A stretch of 64,000 nt of DNA from Beta vulgaris subsp. vulgaris (lineage: Eukaryota > Streptophyta > Magnoliopsida > Caryophyllales > Amaranthaceae): positions 34,051,637 to 34,115,636 of the forward strand of contig NC_079205.1 in assembly GCF_026745355.1 (NCBI RefSeq), given 5' to 3'. The notes below the pieces were generated by a model that was not told the DNA's origin, did no database searches, and was given only the letters and a program-made list of their open reading frames with translations. The translations under genes were made by a program, and so were the position numbers. Shown here in pieces: positions 11,910 to 27,100 of this stretch (positions within the stretch are counted from its first letter, which is position 1; every line of letters starts with the position of its first letter).

Positions 11910-12183
11910 ATGGCAATCACCTCTACTCCACCCTTTCGTTCTCTACTTCCTCCTCAACAATTGTTCAAAAATTCTTCCAAAATCTCAACATTTCAGTCAA
12001 GTTGCTTGACAGTTTCTTCCCGCCAAAATCTGATCAGTGCCCATTTTGTTAGTAATATAAGTGGGACCGCCCTTACTTTGCTAAGACCTCAAGCTTCTTC
12101 TGCCAATGGACAGACACAAACACAAACACAGCCTATGCCTATGCTTCCTCCCTTCAATGTTTTGATCACCGGATCTTCCAAAG
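11910..12183 (+). CDS. NOL: NOL exon 1: transit peptide and start of the glycine motif
   Basis: It codes residues 1-91 plus one base. It ends LITGSSK at a GT donor in phase 1. A TQTQTQ run precedes the mature domain. A GTG 27 bp upstream is in frame but has no claim as a start. Confidence 0.93.
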
Positions 12184-15100
12184 GTTTTTTCTTCTTTTCT
12201 TTTTGATTTGTGGGTTGTTAATTATACTGGCGGATTGAGTATTTTCACATGTTTTCGATATTACTGCCTAAAATTGGATGATTGTATACTGAATTTGGTG
12301 AAATTGTACAATTGCAGAATTCTCTTGTGAGATTATATTTCAATTTAAGTTGTAGTATGATTAAAGGATATTATTTGTTTGATAAGAGCTTGTAGGATAA
12401 TATTTTTTATGGGTTAGCACAGATTTTAAGGTAACTAGATCTTTAATTCGGGATATTTTGGAATCAAATTTGTTGATTAAGGGTGCATTTTCTCCACTTG
12501 GATTCAACTTATTAAACCTGATTCACGGAGGCTTGATTACACCTTATGTTCACACCTGATTGAACCTGATGGGAGATGAAACCTATTTCTTTAAGGGTGA
12601 AGTAAACTCACCTTTAATGTAACCAAAGATGAACGGGCGACCGTTATAAATTTATATATATGCTCATGTTACTAATGCAGGTATTATAAAGATATGTTAA
12701 TTGAATCACTGAGAAAAAAGCGAGTTAAACGAAAGTCAAGATAATGAAGAGATGAGAGGTTTTAAGTGATTAATGTTAATATTTAGGAGAGGTAGGAAGA
12801 AGGGCTATTTTCATTTTGGCACACCCAGAATGCCATGTTCCATAAGAGAAGGGTAAGAAGTTGATGAAAGGAAAGGTGGAAAATTGGTGGTTAAGTAGAG
12901 GAGCAAGAAGATGAGAGTGGAGATGAAAGAAGACAAAAAGAAGTGCTTATCTAGATAATTATTCTGTTTCATTGTGCTTATTTCAACCCACATATCGCCC
13001 ATTTCAGGTAAAGTACTTTATTGTCATATCCTCTAACAACATAACCCTCAGGTTGCTAGTGAATTTAACGACTTATAAGGCAATCGGTGCACGTACTTGT
13101 CTGCAATCGATGCCTTGCTTTGTTTGTAACTTTAAGCAACAACCCTTTGCATTCTTTTACATCACCCTTAGCTAAATACTTGATTTTGATATCCACTTGA
13201 CCCGCATTACCTTCTTCCCTCTAGGAAATCTTGCTAATTCCTGTGTTTTATCTCCGAAATGGCATGAATTTCTTCATTTATTGCTTGAATTTATTCCTAC
13301 CTTTCCTTAACTTCATCAAAACTCATCAATATCAGTGAACAATGAAAACTGGTAAGTATTAGGTTCTAAACTTTTGGACAAGTCATAAAGATTTGGAAGA
13401 CTCTGATATCTCTTTGACCCATCCTTAGAACTATGTAAATCTCTATTCAAACCCAATGAAAGTGAATATATGCGGAGAAATGGAGGTGAAGTAGCTAGAG
13501 GGATCTCATATACATAATTATTGATTTTTCTTTTTCACAACAAGTAAGGAAATTTTATGATAAACAACTAACCCTTGGACTTCTCATCATATCCGATAAA
13601 GAAAAGTAGCCTTTCACTTTTATCATCAAGTTTGAAGTGAACTTGTTTAGGAATATATGCATAAGCAATGGATCTAAAGACTCGAAAATCGAATACCCCG
13701 GCCTTCTCCAAGCTTCCTTCCTCAGAAGTCGCATTATTCAAATTCGTAGTAGAACGGTGGGGCAGTTGAACTCCACATGCAACCAATGCAGGTCAAATCT
13801 TCTTGGTCATCGTCTTGGTTTTTAACATAGATCTAATCATATTTAGAACGAATTTTTCTTCCATCTGGCCACCCGATTTTGCTGTCGTGATCTAGGAACT
13901 GTAGGTGATCTAGACCTGGCAAAGTTGGTTCTGATCCGAAAATCCGGTCCGAAATATCCGATCCGTGGTCCGATCTGGGTCCGAACGAGACGGTCTGAAC
14001 CTTGATCCGAATCCGAACGGTCCCGATCCGGTCCGAATCCCGATCCGAAATAATCTTGATCCGAAACAATCTTGATCCGAAACTCATCTAAAATCCGAAT
14101 GATCCGATATAATCTTACCCGATCCGAAATCGATCCGACCCGATCTAAAACTGATCCGACCCGAAGGTAAACCGACCCGAAATTATTGGTTTCGGTTAGG
14201 CTTTGATCCGAAATACTCGAAACTTACCCGTTTTTTTATATAAAAAAATATCATTGGCATAAGTATTCCATTCATTCCACCATAGTCCGATTCCGATCCG
14301 AAATAATTGTCCGAACGATGACCCAATCCGATCCGGTCCGATCCCGGTCTGAATGTAACTTGATCCGAAAACGGTCCGATCTGAATTGGTTCGGTTCGAT
14401 TCCGATCCGAAATAATAGTCCGAACGATGACCCAATCCGAAACGGTCCGATCCCAGTATGAATGTAACTTGATCTGAAAATGGCCCGATCTGAATTGGTC
14501 CGGTCCGAATCCGATCCGATTGCCAGGTCTAAGGTGATCAACGTATGCCATGTTCTTAGCAATATTGGTTGAATGCATTAGATGTGAACCACCGCCTTTG
14601 TTTGCTCTCAAAGATTTGATTTCACAACCACTTTCTTTCTCTACAAGCACTTAAAAAATTTATGAAAGTATTCTTAGTTTTAGAGATTGTATCCATGTCT
14701 TCGTGCTACAATTGTCAATAAAAAGAAGAAATTAATCAGTTTACAAGTGAAAGTTGCTCGATTGGTCCGCAAACATATGCTTGCATGGACTTAATGAAAT
14801 ATCTCGTTTCATAAACGGCTTCCTTGAGTGTTGGCAAGCAAACATGCTTCAAAGGGGTGATTAATTTGGGCAACCCTTTTACCATCTGCATGTGTCCTAA
14901 CTCTCTAAGTCCATCAAACTTTTTATTGACTAAATCTCATAGCCCACCTCCAACAAGGATCTTCATCACAAGTCTTCATACACAGTCCATCTATTTGCAG
15001 ATTTATTAAGAACTTATTGTTCTTTGTACTAGACGTATCTATCGTCAAGCCATAAGCTAGAGTATCTATCGTTAGAGTATCTATCGTCAAGCCATAAGCT

Positions 15101-18100
15101 AGATTTCTCCAATAACAATTTGGAACCATTTTTTACCTTCAAAAGCTGGCCCACAGTCACACTTAGGAATCGATAAACATTGGTAAGTAAATTGTGACTG
15201 GAAATTTTTAGTTCTCTGGATCTTCCTTGATCTATATGGCAAATTATATTGATTGAAACAAAATCTTCGTGTACGAGAGAAATCCAATCCCATAAGCCTC
15301 CTATTGATTTGCCAATTTTACTGTTTCTATCAATAACTTAGTCCTTTTACCTATGGTAATCACAAGACACAAGTTGATTTGTGATCATTGCCTTTTTGAT
15401 CCTCTTATCGGTAAAGGACTATTTATAATCTAGACTAGCTTGCAATTATATTATGTCGTGACTCCTAAAGCATATATCACCAGAGACAGAGTGAGCAGGT
15501 TGGAAAAGAATTAGGTTTCAATATGACTAGGATATCTTAAAACTAGGCGTGATCTAATTGGTTGTTTAGGTTAGTTGATCTTTATCTCCCTCTTTGTCAT
15601 ATGCTTTACATATATTTTCATTACAGGATTGTGATACTAAAATTTTGTTTGCTAAACAGGGATAGGTTATGCACTAGCTAAAGAGTTTCTGAAAGCCGGT
15701 GACAATGTCATTATTTGTTCAAGGACAGGTGAGAACTATTTATATGCATCCATCCTTATTTTAGAAAGAACCAAAACAAGCTTTTGCTGCTTTTGTTATG
15801 AATTTTGCTACTCAACTAGGGCTTATTTGGACTTAAAGTATAATCAACTGGATTTGACTGTATGGACGCGTAGGTGTTAGCATTTATTACTTTGGATAAG
15901 TAAAAGACTTGTGGTTTATTTTAATCTCTAATATAGCTTGTAATGGATAGTGAAGGAATTTATTCATGAATTTTGACCAAGAAGGTTTGAAACGTGGGTT
16001 GTGGATAGTTAGGTTCTATTAGCAATTGACTTCTTCTGAAGTTTTGATGACTTTTTCATGACTTTGAAGTGCCTAATTGAAGACTTATGTTCAAATGAAT
16101 GATGTAATGTTTTGATATTTGTTATTGTGATACTAAAATATGTTCACTCTCAGGGGCTTGCTTGGATTTGGGGTAATATATTTTTGAAGGGGGGGGGGGG
16201 TTGTTGAAGATGAATCAAAGAGAATGAATGAGTTTAGGTTGTGGTAGAAGAAATAATGTAGTGATATTGCAAGGAGGGAAGATAGAAGGAGGAATTATTA
16301 CCCTTATATGGGGCTAATGCATAACCCTAGAGGAAATGGGTAATTAGTACCCCCCACAATGAAGTAATAACTCCCCCATTGCTCCCTAGTTTTGCAAGAC
16401 CTTTCTCTAATACCAAGTGTCCATCTTTTTTTTTTTTTTTAATTTCTTTTCTGTTTCCTTCTATTGCTGCGCTTAGTATATTATCCCCTATACCAAGCAT
16501 GCCCTCAGAAGTTAGACAGGGATGAAGACGAACCTTGACACTTACAGTGCTTCTTCAGCTGATACCTTAGTTGGATGATCAGATCAACTTTTGATAATTA
16601 TTAAAATGCAGAAGGAAATAGATTTATGCTGGAAGTTGGCATATGTCTCTTTGGAATAAATCTTTTCTTTTATACTAGATCTCAGTTTGCAAGTCTCCAG
16701 ATGTAACAGTTGTTGAAAGTGGCTTACTGCTCATCCAATAGATTTTCACTAGTTACTACAAATATTAATATGATTATGAGTCCTAAGAGTGAAACAAATT
16801 ACAGGGGGCAATTTGTATTATCACCTGAAGGTCTGTTCCCTGCTAAAGCTTTATTTTTACTAAATCAAGTTTCAGCAAATATGATAATTTCTAGTAATCT
16901 ATCCTTCCTTTAGTATGAAATCGGTTAATTTCAAACTACTATAACATCTTGAAAGTGCTCATTATTCTTGTTGGTTGTTCCGTAGTGAGGCTAATATATA
17001 GGGTGAAATTTAGTGTATTCAAATGTAATTTTCAACATGGATCTTGGTTTCTAATTTATTTTTTGTGCTTAACTGTGTAAACTCAGAGGTACCAAGGTTA
17101 TTTATTATAAGTTTATAAATAACCTTACTTGAGCTTGTCAGCAATGTTACAAATAGTAAAAATCTGAAGAATGATAAGTCATTGTCTCGAAATAAATCTA
17201 ATGGGTAATTATTTCTAGCTGTAACTATTTTACAAAATTTTAGCTTGGCATTATAGATAAAATTTCTATTAAAAATCAGATCCTTTGAGTTTTCTTATGT
17301 CCCATTTGGTGGATTAATGAATGTCGATAATGGTGCTGAATTTCTTTTAGAAGGAAAGTCTCATGCTATTCTCCATCATAATGCTTGTCCACCCTCGAAT
17401 ATCTCCCTTTCTTCCTAATTTGTTTTTTTACCATCCATTATTTCTTGAGAGTGCGGTATGGAGCACTAATGGAACTCTGCGAAGGAAAACACATATTTGG
17501 GGATGAAGGTGCATTACTATGATCATTGACATTGGATCATGTTTCAAAATTAGATATGATTACCATTGCCTCCTCTTCTTACAGTCTACTTGAGGGGCCA
17601 TGTGTTAGTTTATTTTGGTTATTACCAGCTGAATGTTGTGGTGTATAATAGAGATGAGCTTGACCTCATAAGTCTTTATTTGAATTATTTTTATGAGGCT
17701 ATAAAAACCAGTCATATGACGGTAATATTAATACAGGTGAACGAGTAGAATCAGCAGTTCAGAGCTTAAGAGCAGAATTTGGGGATGTGCGTGTGTGGGT
17801 ACCTTCTTCAAAACCCTTTTTTCTTTAAAAATATTTGGGCCTCTTTGTCCTGGATAAAATAGTATTAACTGTTCTTTCTTCAGTGGCATGTCATTGTGAT
17901 TGCCAACTTTGAGCATTCTTGGTTCTTGAATTTTCTCAAATTAACTTCTATCTACAGGGTACCAAGTGCGATGTGAGGGATGGAGAAAATGTGAAGAATT
18001 TGGTTGCATTTGCACAAGAAAAATATAAATATATCGATATATGGGTATGCAATTGATGATTCATTAATTATTCTTTTCATGTTTTAAGTTTTTTGTGTTA

Positions 18101-21100
18101 ACTTACACTTTTTGCATAATTTTATAGTCTGAGTGTCTGACTCTCTATTCCTTTTTACATAAAAGCTCATAATGGTGTTACTTTAAGTCCTTGCTCATTT
18201 CTTAGTCTAATTAAGATTTGATTAAATGCTTTAAATTTATGGTTAGCTATGCAAAGTACATAGTGGGAAGAGAAGTACTTGAGAAATGAGAATCAACAGC
18301 ATTGTTCTCTTCGATTCGAACAAAATTATAAGTGAAAGATGCCATTGCAGGCCAGCGCACCAGGACCTAGTGGTCTGCTGAAAGAATGAAAATTAGGGCC
18401 TCAAATAACCAAGTATAGAAATCAGTTTGGGCATGCATTTTAAAAGTTTTGTTCCTTCTGGTCATGATTGTTAACAGAAATCCTATGGTGTGGGTTTTGT
18501 TCCATGGATCATAGCTAGTATCAAGGTTAAAGTTACCTGTCATATTCTCTCTTTCTCTAAGTGGGAAAGTCTTCTGTTAATGTAATATGTTAAGAGAGGA
18601 GTTGCAGAGTTCTAGACAAAGCATGAGGAAGTGGAGAGCAGGCTGAGAGAAACTGGATCAGGTATATGCTGTAGATAGCTTAATTTCAAAGATTTGAGCA
18701 CAATGCCTGTGTCCATGAGGAGAAAGGAGACTTGCATCTGTCTGTTGTATCTTTGTCTCTTGATTTCCCTTTTGGTTTGTAATGATAAGGTTTGAAGATT
18801 TCGGTTGTTGAGTCTGTTGTATGGTCTTGTCTGTGCATATAGAGACCCTTCCTAGATGGTGAGCTTGTTTTAGACCTAGCTAAAATTGATCTCAATGAAA
18901 ACTCGATAGGGACGAACCAAAATATGTGGGGTTTTAATGCAAATTTCTGTTCTTAAACCTGAAATAATCCCCTAAAAAAGGGAAAATGGATATGACCCAA
19001 AATCGACCCGAAAGCTAATTCAAACCAGATCAGAATTTTCCCAACCCCAAATCAAATTTGTCCTTCCCGTCTAACAGGTATACTTATATCCTCCACTAAT
19101 GCTTCGCAAGAGTGATATCAGACAACCTATAAAGATGTTGTGTCTAGTGACTCCTAAGAGCATTCCCAATGGTGATGGGTTTGATCACCAAATTTTCCTA
19201 CTTACTCATGTTTTGATCATTTCATGATCAAATATATCACCTCCACCCCACTCATGAACAAAAAAACCTTCAAACTCCACTTTATCTCTCCTACTTTTCA
19301 CTACCCCACCTCAACTTTCTCTCTCCTATTTCTCTTTTCTACTTCAATAAATAATATAATTTACATATTAAAAATAAAAATAAATCATCTTATGATTACT
19401 TAAATTATAATAATTAATTACCAAAAAAACATGAGTTTTTTTTCCCTCTTTTTAGGTGAGGAGGAGAAGGTAAAAAATTATAGAGAAAAATGATGTATAA
19501 ATATTTTTAGAGAGAGAAAGGTGAGGAGGAGAAGTGTTTTTTTTTGTTCTGAAATATATCAATATGGGTATCATTTTATAGAGGAGAAAAATATATGAAT
19601 TTTGGTATTTTTTTTTTTTTGAAATAGGAATTTCCCATTTTTGAAATAGGAATTTTCTGGGAAATTCCGTGGAAATTTCCACGAAATTTCCCAAAAAAAA
19701 CACAGCAGCATCCACGTGGCAGCTTGCCACTGGCTGGCTGTGTGTGACAATGCAATTTTTGTCTTCAATTTGCACGGTTCAAGCTTGCCACATGGTGATG
19801 AGTTTTTTCACATGGTGAGCAATGACATGATATGTCACTTGGTGATAGGTTTTGTATCACCAATTGGATGCTTGCTTTTTTTGTTCAACCCAAAATTTCT
19901 GATTTTGGTGATGGATTATATCACCATTGGGAGTGCTCTAAGAGCTGTAAATCTGCTTTTGGTATAAATTAGAAGGAACCCATCTGCTGAGTCAGAAAGT
20001 GCATGACTAAAAATGTTCAGGTAACAATATTCTATCAGCTTCACTATTATGACAAAGCATTATGCTCCTTCCTTCGGTAAACTTGCTCTATCAGATATGT
20101 GAAGCTGAATTTTCTCCCATTGCTGCTGAGTGTGGGCTGATAGAAATGCATGTGGAGGTACTAATATGACGTTCAGTGTCTCAACGCTCGTATCTCTTTA
20201 TCACTAAAATATGCGGTGCCAAACCTTACCTCTAAGCTCTAGTTCGATGTTGTTTCAATTTTTTCTTGCATTCCTTGATGAGAATGTACCAGTATATATT
20301 TGCATGAGGAATGTTGGTAAGTAGTCCACTACCTATGCTTGACAGAACAGTTTTTCATGATGAAATTTACTCTGATTACATATCTATATGATCTAGTAGG
20401 TCATGATTGCTCATTGGTGACCTTTAGATTAATCTTATATTACCACTGATGCAGATTAATAATGCAGGATCTAATGCATACAGCTATAAGCCCTTGGCAG
20501 AAGCTTCAGATGAAGATCTCATGTGAGCTAATTTTCCTGCCCCTCTTCATCTTTCTCTTCATAGTCACACATGCAGTACTTGCACACTTTCAATTATCAA
20601 TATTTCTTTTAATTATTTTTGTGCACCTTTGCAGTGAGGTGGTCACCACAAATACCCTGGGTTTGATGATCTGTTGTCGAGAGGTAATATACGATATATC
20701 TCTTTCTTGTAGAAGAATACAGAACCACTTCATCCTTATGCTTTATTGTTATACAGGCAATAAAGATGATGTTGAACCAACCGAGAGGTGGCCATATTTT
20801 TAATATTGATGGCGCTGGTTCTGATGGGAGACCCACCCCAAGGTACCTTTCATTTTTTGTGCATATAATGCTTCCACTTGCTTTGCTCAAACCCCTAAAA
20901 TACAATACTCGTATTAATGAAATTTACCAAAAGTGTTTCTTTGGCCTTAACCTCTCTGTAATGAACCGTGAAATTGTGCAGTAGAGTGAAAAAGAAGATG
21001 ATAGATTGAAATGAGAAAATTACTAGATAATAAAAGATAGATTGCCAAGTTTTCGAGTGACTTGACTGTAACACCCCGATGATTCTCTCTTTTCCAAAAA

Positions 21101-24100
21101 TAATTTTCAAATATAAGACTAGAGATTCTTCAAAGCATTATCGCCCGTGTGATAACGTATTGGCTTATTCAGAATTTAGCAGCGGAAAACATATAACTAA
21201 CTTTAGAATTGAAATTTAATAAATAACAAAGGCAACTTTAAAACCAAATAACAATGTTAACGTTAACTCCAAACCAACTTAACCATAAATGTATCAACTA
21301 TCAAATAATAAATAAATCAACATGCTACACAAGCTTTCCATTCCCGAATTCCTATGATGCATCATCTGCACACCTCTAGATGACAATGCACTAGAGAATC
21401 TGCTCCCCAAGAATGGATCATCAAAGGATCAATAAGGCAAAGCCATGATCAATACATACAAACAAAGCACGTAATTAGCAAAGCTGAGTACTACATAATA
21501 ATAAATAAACATCCATAACATGATACTTATAAATACTAAGCAGTAATAAAAAACAACATAAAAATCTACAGATTATTAAACTAAACTTTAACCACACTTT
21601 TTATTACTTTAATGGAATAGTCATTGGACCAAGTTGTCTAACTAAAAACCAGCCTTCTCTTTGGAAGACGATATACGGGTGCGACTCCGTATTACCATGA
21701 CTTATGATATCGAGAAACCTTTTAATAAAAAATAGGAACCGTGATAAATCCGAACCTAGAAAAAGCCATGGCCCGCTCACCATGTATCCCTGCTCCTGAT
21801 TGTTCAACTTCAGACATGCACCAGTCTAAAGTTTATTACTATGTAAATTTCACTTTACATGATTTATTAATTATCACTTGTTATAGCACACAAGCAACAC
21901 AACTAATATATAATCAAACATTCACAACTTTATTTTTATATCGGGATTAAACAACTGATCATACAACTTACAACCCAAGATTAATTTATTCTTTGATCTA
22001 ATCTTTCTTATTTGTTGAACCTAGCCAACAACTAACTTACCTTTCAAAGGTATAAATGATCAACTTACCAAATAAGGCCCGCGGTCCTCGTAGAGTAGTG
22101 AAAATAATAATAAAAGGGAACACATGATTAAATCATGATCCATAATAATAAATATATTAATTCCCCCATGTGAATTAATAAATAAAGTTCCCAATCAACA
22201 TGCTTGCATCAATCTTCCATACAAACATGATATAAATCTCATAATTAAATCTCATAATTAACATGTTCGTACACAGACATAAAACATGTAAAATTCAACA
22301 TAATAGCAATCATATATGAACTCACAAAGTTCCTATACATAATATTACATAACTTTTCTTCCTAAAATCATGATACTACATCAAACAACACATAAGTATG
22401 TACTTACCTTGTGTAGACAATTTGATAGACCACTTTAACAACTTTAGAAGTCGCCTAGAGAGAACTCTCCGCCTAAAACAACCAATAAAATTTGCAATCA
22501 ATACTCCAAATAAATACAAACAACTTTAAAATACTCTAAACCTCCCTTAAAAATATTTAAAAGTTGTTTTCATCATTAAAACTTTAATTACTTATACTTC
22601 CTAGTATAGTACTACTATACTAGTCATTAAAATCCATAAAACGCCATTAATAATAATTCTTTTTAAAATTCCAGCAACATATAATTTATTAAAAAACTCC
22701 TTTTAAACATACTTAAACATGCTTAAACTTATAAGTACAATCAATTTCATAATTTATAACATACTACTATGATTTTTCAATATTTAACCCTAAAAATCTA
22801 TGCTTTGATAATTAGAAATTCAATTTAAACATAATAATTAAATTTGAATTTTTATTTCTTCTATACATAAATTATATAATCATAGATTTATCATTAAATC
22901 AAAGAATTAAAGCTTCGAAACATAATTAATACTAAAACAAATCATAAAAACATAATCTTTAAATAAAACCCGAGGAGGAAGAAAGGCAATCAAACCAACA
23001 CAAAGAAAGAAGAGGATAAAGGGACCGGCGTGAATTGTAGCAACAGCGGCGGTAACTCACGGTGGTGGTCGGCGGTGACTTGAAGTGAGGGAAGATTTCT
23101 TGTTAAGGAAGAAGTTTTTTGGAAGAGAAGAAAGGAAGAAGAGAGAAAAACGTGAGAAAGAGAGAGAAGAATAGGAGGGCCGGTTTTTGTGAGATGGAGG
23201 AGAGAGAAAGTTTGTGTGTGGGTAAAATTTGGGTCTAATGTATTTATAGGTATGTTATCCTTTTAGGCTTAGGAAAAGACAATTGGATTTATATAGAGTT
23301 TAATGATGAATAGGATTGATGATTTAAAACTCCTAACATCACTAAAAGTCCCTTTTCCTAGTCCAGTTAGTATTTGGGTTTCTCAAGCCCATTTAAACTC
23401 TTTTTTTCTTGGCTCCAAAAAGTATTTTAAATGTTTTTCAAAACATGCCTTAACAAAATATTTTAACTTCCTTAAATCCTTAAAATAATTCCTTTGACTT
23501 TCAAATAGTCAACATTTAAAGAAATATATTATTTTAAACTAAATTATACTTAACTATAAATATATATAGACTATTATATATTTATAAATCCATAAATTTA
23601 TGGGGGATTACATTGACACGCTCCAAAAATTCTTACATGGACGCAGAACATCCCAGAATGTGGTACGGAAATAGGAAAGCGGAATGCAGCATCTAGAGTA
23701 AACTTGATGGACTCCTAAACCACGTAGCACGTTATGCGTTCCAGGTGGTGTCACCTGGAACGTGGAAGCACGTTCCTAGTATCAATGCTCCCAAACTAAC
23801 CACTAAATTGAACTCTCCAATATTTTCTTTTTTTTTTTTTTTTGACGGGACTCTCCAATATTTTCTTGATACCCTCTTCTCTCTTCTATCTATAGTGTAT
23901 TTGTCTTACTCCCCAAGCTAACATATTAACTAGTGTACCCCTGTCCTTTATGCTAGTCTATTACACTCTCCTTATTTCTCCTTCTCCCCCAGACTCCTTT
24001 AATTTTTGTCTTTGGTTTTGCTTTTATTTGACTTGCTCCACAAAAATTTAGATGATGTCATCAACCGCAACACAAGAAGCCTAGAATCTTTTTCCTACAA

Positions 24101-27100
24101 CAATAAATGCTCACAAGCCACAACTGCTCAGTTCATTGAATTTGCATCAGTAACAGCTTATACGAAAGTCAGTACCTCCCTATAATGTTGTCAACCTGGT
24201 TCACAGGACCGTGGTATATATCATCGTTGAAGAACTTTTGAATCATGGAAACATTTGCTCAAAGCGATCCTTCTGTGCTTGGTGAAAGCATTTTTTAATA
24301 GAACCTCATCTTTGATGATCTAAGCCCAATAAACACCCCAAAAAAAACTTTTTTTCGTTCATGATAGACCTGCATGAAGCTGCATGATGGTTTCCCCTCG
24401 ATCTCCTTTTGCCTTAAGCCAAGTTTCGATTTGAGGCGAGTTGCCTACTAGATGCCTCTATCACATTTTAATTTACGGTTTTTTCACCATATACCTTTGA
24501 CAATTTTTTTTTGCATCGTATACCCTCGCAAGTTTCCAAATTCACCATATACCCTCCACTTTTCAAAGAATATATCAAACTACCCTTTTGACTAACGGTG
24601 TTAGACTTCTGTTATTCATTAACCCCTAATCCCCCCTAAACCTAATAGACTGACCTTAACCTAAGTCAAACCCTCCCTAACTAACCCCCCTAATCTAATA
24701 CCCTAACCCTAACCACCCCTCCTCCACCCCTTAATTTACCGGGCCTTGAAGCAGCTAGCAGCTACATCCAGATAATCTCCATTAAGGTTTTGGTTTAAAG
24801 AGAGTCGCAAATAAATTTTCAGGAAAAATCAATAAAATCAAAAAGAAGATATTTGAGTTGGGGTTGAATTTTCTTACTTATTCAAAAATATATTCAAATA
24901 CATGCACATAATTCAATTAATTGCATAAAAAGACATGTTAAAGGTTTGTTTTTTTCAACAAACAAGATCTAATTTTGGTGTTCTTCTAATTAAAATGACA
25001 AGAGTAATAGGTACCTAGATTGGTTGTTCAAATTATCTTATTGAGCGTGATTTATCTAAAAATTGGAATTGACCCTCATGAATTAAATCTTTGTCGCCTA
25101 GGTCTGACTGCACGGACGTTATAGAAAACGATTTTTAGCCTTGAAAAAGTGAATTCTTAAATGAAGATTCAAAGGAGAAGGAAAAATGAAGATTCTTGTT
25201 TGAATCTCTTTGTATAGTTTGAATGTATCTGAATATAGTTTGAATGTGTTTAGATGTGTTTTTGATAGTGGAAAATGAATATTCCTCATACGTTTTTGAG
25301 TGTTCTTATATGATGAATTGTATGTAAAAGTCCGTGAGAAAATTGCGTAGAACACGTGGTTTTTGTAGTGCAACATACGATTAGAGTTAGGATTCAGAAA
25401 ACAGAAGCAGCAGTTAAAAAATAAAGCTCGTGCTCCTCACAGGCTATGCAGGAACCAGGCGTCAAACGCAAGACCGCAATGCCTAGTGCATTGCCCTTAC
25501 ATGCAGCTCATAACTTTTTTGACTTACCTTTTATCAAAAATTATCATTGAATAACAGACTTATTTATAAAATCTGATTTTATAAAAAGAATTTAGTAAAA
25601 GATTTATTTTGAAATTCAATTTATTGTCACGAATAATTAATTGGGCTTTAAATCGTATTTTCTTTTAAATGGGCTTTAAAACATACTTGGACTGAAAAAA
25701 GGTTTTGGCAGAGACTTTTGATTGCTCCTCTTCACAAAGTAGGATGACGGTATGTTTCATCATTGAGTCTTAAACGGGGAGACAAATCTATATGTCTACA
25801 TTATCTAACCAGTAATAGGCTAAAAACTATATATTAATCAATCACTGATCAACACTGTATGTCTTCAGTTTACACTTTTGAAGTAGTAGCAGCCATCATT
25901 TCCGAGCTCCCGCATTCCCTGTTGCAATAAACTTGATTTTAAGCTGGAGTTTCATAACTAGATATTTGCAATTATTAAGATTAAGGCCCTGTTCTTTTGG
26001 GTAGAGTTTCAGTTTAGCTTAGCTCACTTCACTTCAGTTCATATCAGCTACTTTCTTCTCACTGTTTTACTTCACTTCAGTTCAACCCAAAAGAACAGGG
26101 CCTACGAAGTTGTAGGATTAAAATTGTTTAATCAGCTTTGATTTAACTTTTTACTTCAGGTGAGACACCGTATTCATGTTATGTTTTGTTGATTTTAATA
26201 TTTCACCAATTAGATTTGCTGCATATGGAGCAACCAAGCGCAGTGTGGTGCATCTGACAAAATCATTGCAGGTGGGACTAGCTTACCCTTGAATAATTTG
26301 CTTTTGTTGTGTTTATTTATCTGTGCAATGATGCGTAACGCCTTAAACTTCAGGATTACAGAAATTCTAGGATCTTGAAAGAAAGAATGATTCTTTAAGG
26401 TTTTATTGATGTTTTAAAGCTTGAAATTAACTTAAAATAAAGGATATGAATCGGTCTTTGTATTTAGAAAGATCTTAAAGCTAGTATATGGAATGGACGG
26501 TTTGTAAGTGGTTTATAGGTGAATGAATAAGTGTCACTCTGAATCTTGTGAAAGATCCACTTCTCAACTCTGAATCTAATTAATGATCCGCTTCTCAAAC
26601 TCTGAATTCTTAAGAATCAGCAACTTAGAGATCTAATCAAATGCTCAACTCACAAATATTAATTAAATCACCTCTCCTCTTTTATTCATGTATCTTGAAA
26701 TACATATAGTATAAACTCATCCTAAACCTACTCTAACTAGGAAAGCTTAAAAGATAAAGATAGAATTAGAAAAAACCTAATCTTACTTTATATCTAACAC
26801 ACGTCTAAAGTCTAACTAAACCAAATTAGATTAGGAAAGCAAAACAAACTCCTGATATGCTTAAAATATGAAAAATCCATTCCAAGTGGAATAGTGAAAA
26901 CTTGTGTAAGCCAAATTTACTGATTCTACTATAATTCTAAGCCAAATAGAATCCTAACAAGACTAGGAAACTATAACAAAGCTGTAACACGATTAGGACT
27001 TTTGCAAGAAGTTAGGAACAGCTTGATTTCACATCATGCATAAATCTCTTTTTTCTCCTTTCCAAAACAATATCTATTTGTTTGCACATTGTTTTGTGGT

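Noticed and set aside
13833..14650. Long - strand frames with SDRIG / FRSD repeats as a repeat protein
   Set aside because: They arise from the GATCCGA array of the hAT element, overlap in three frames, and have no start context.
24700..24725. Interstitial telomere repeat (CCCTAACCCTAACC)
   Set aside because: Only two or three units, not the usual plant CCCTAAA, within a generally C-rich stretch of CCTAA words.
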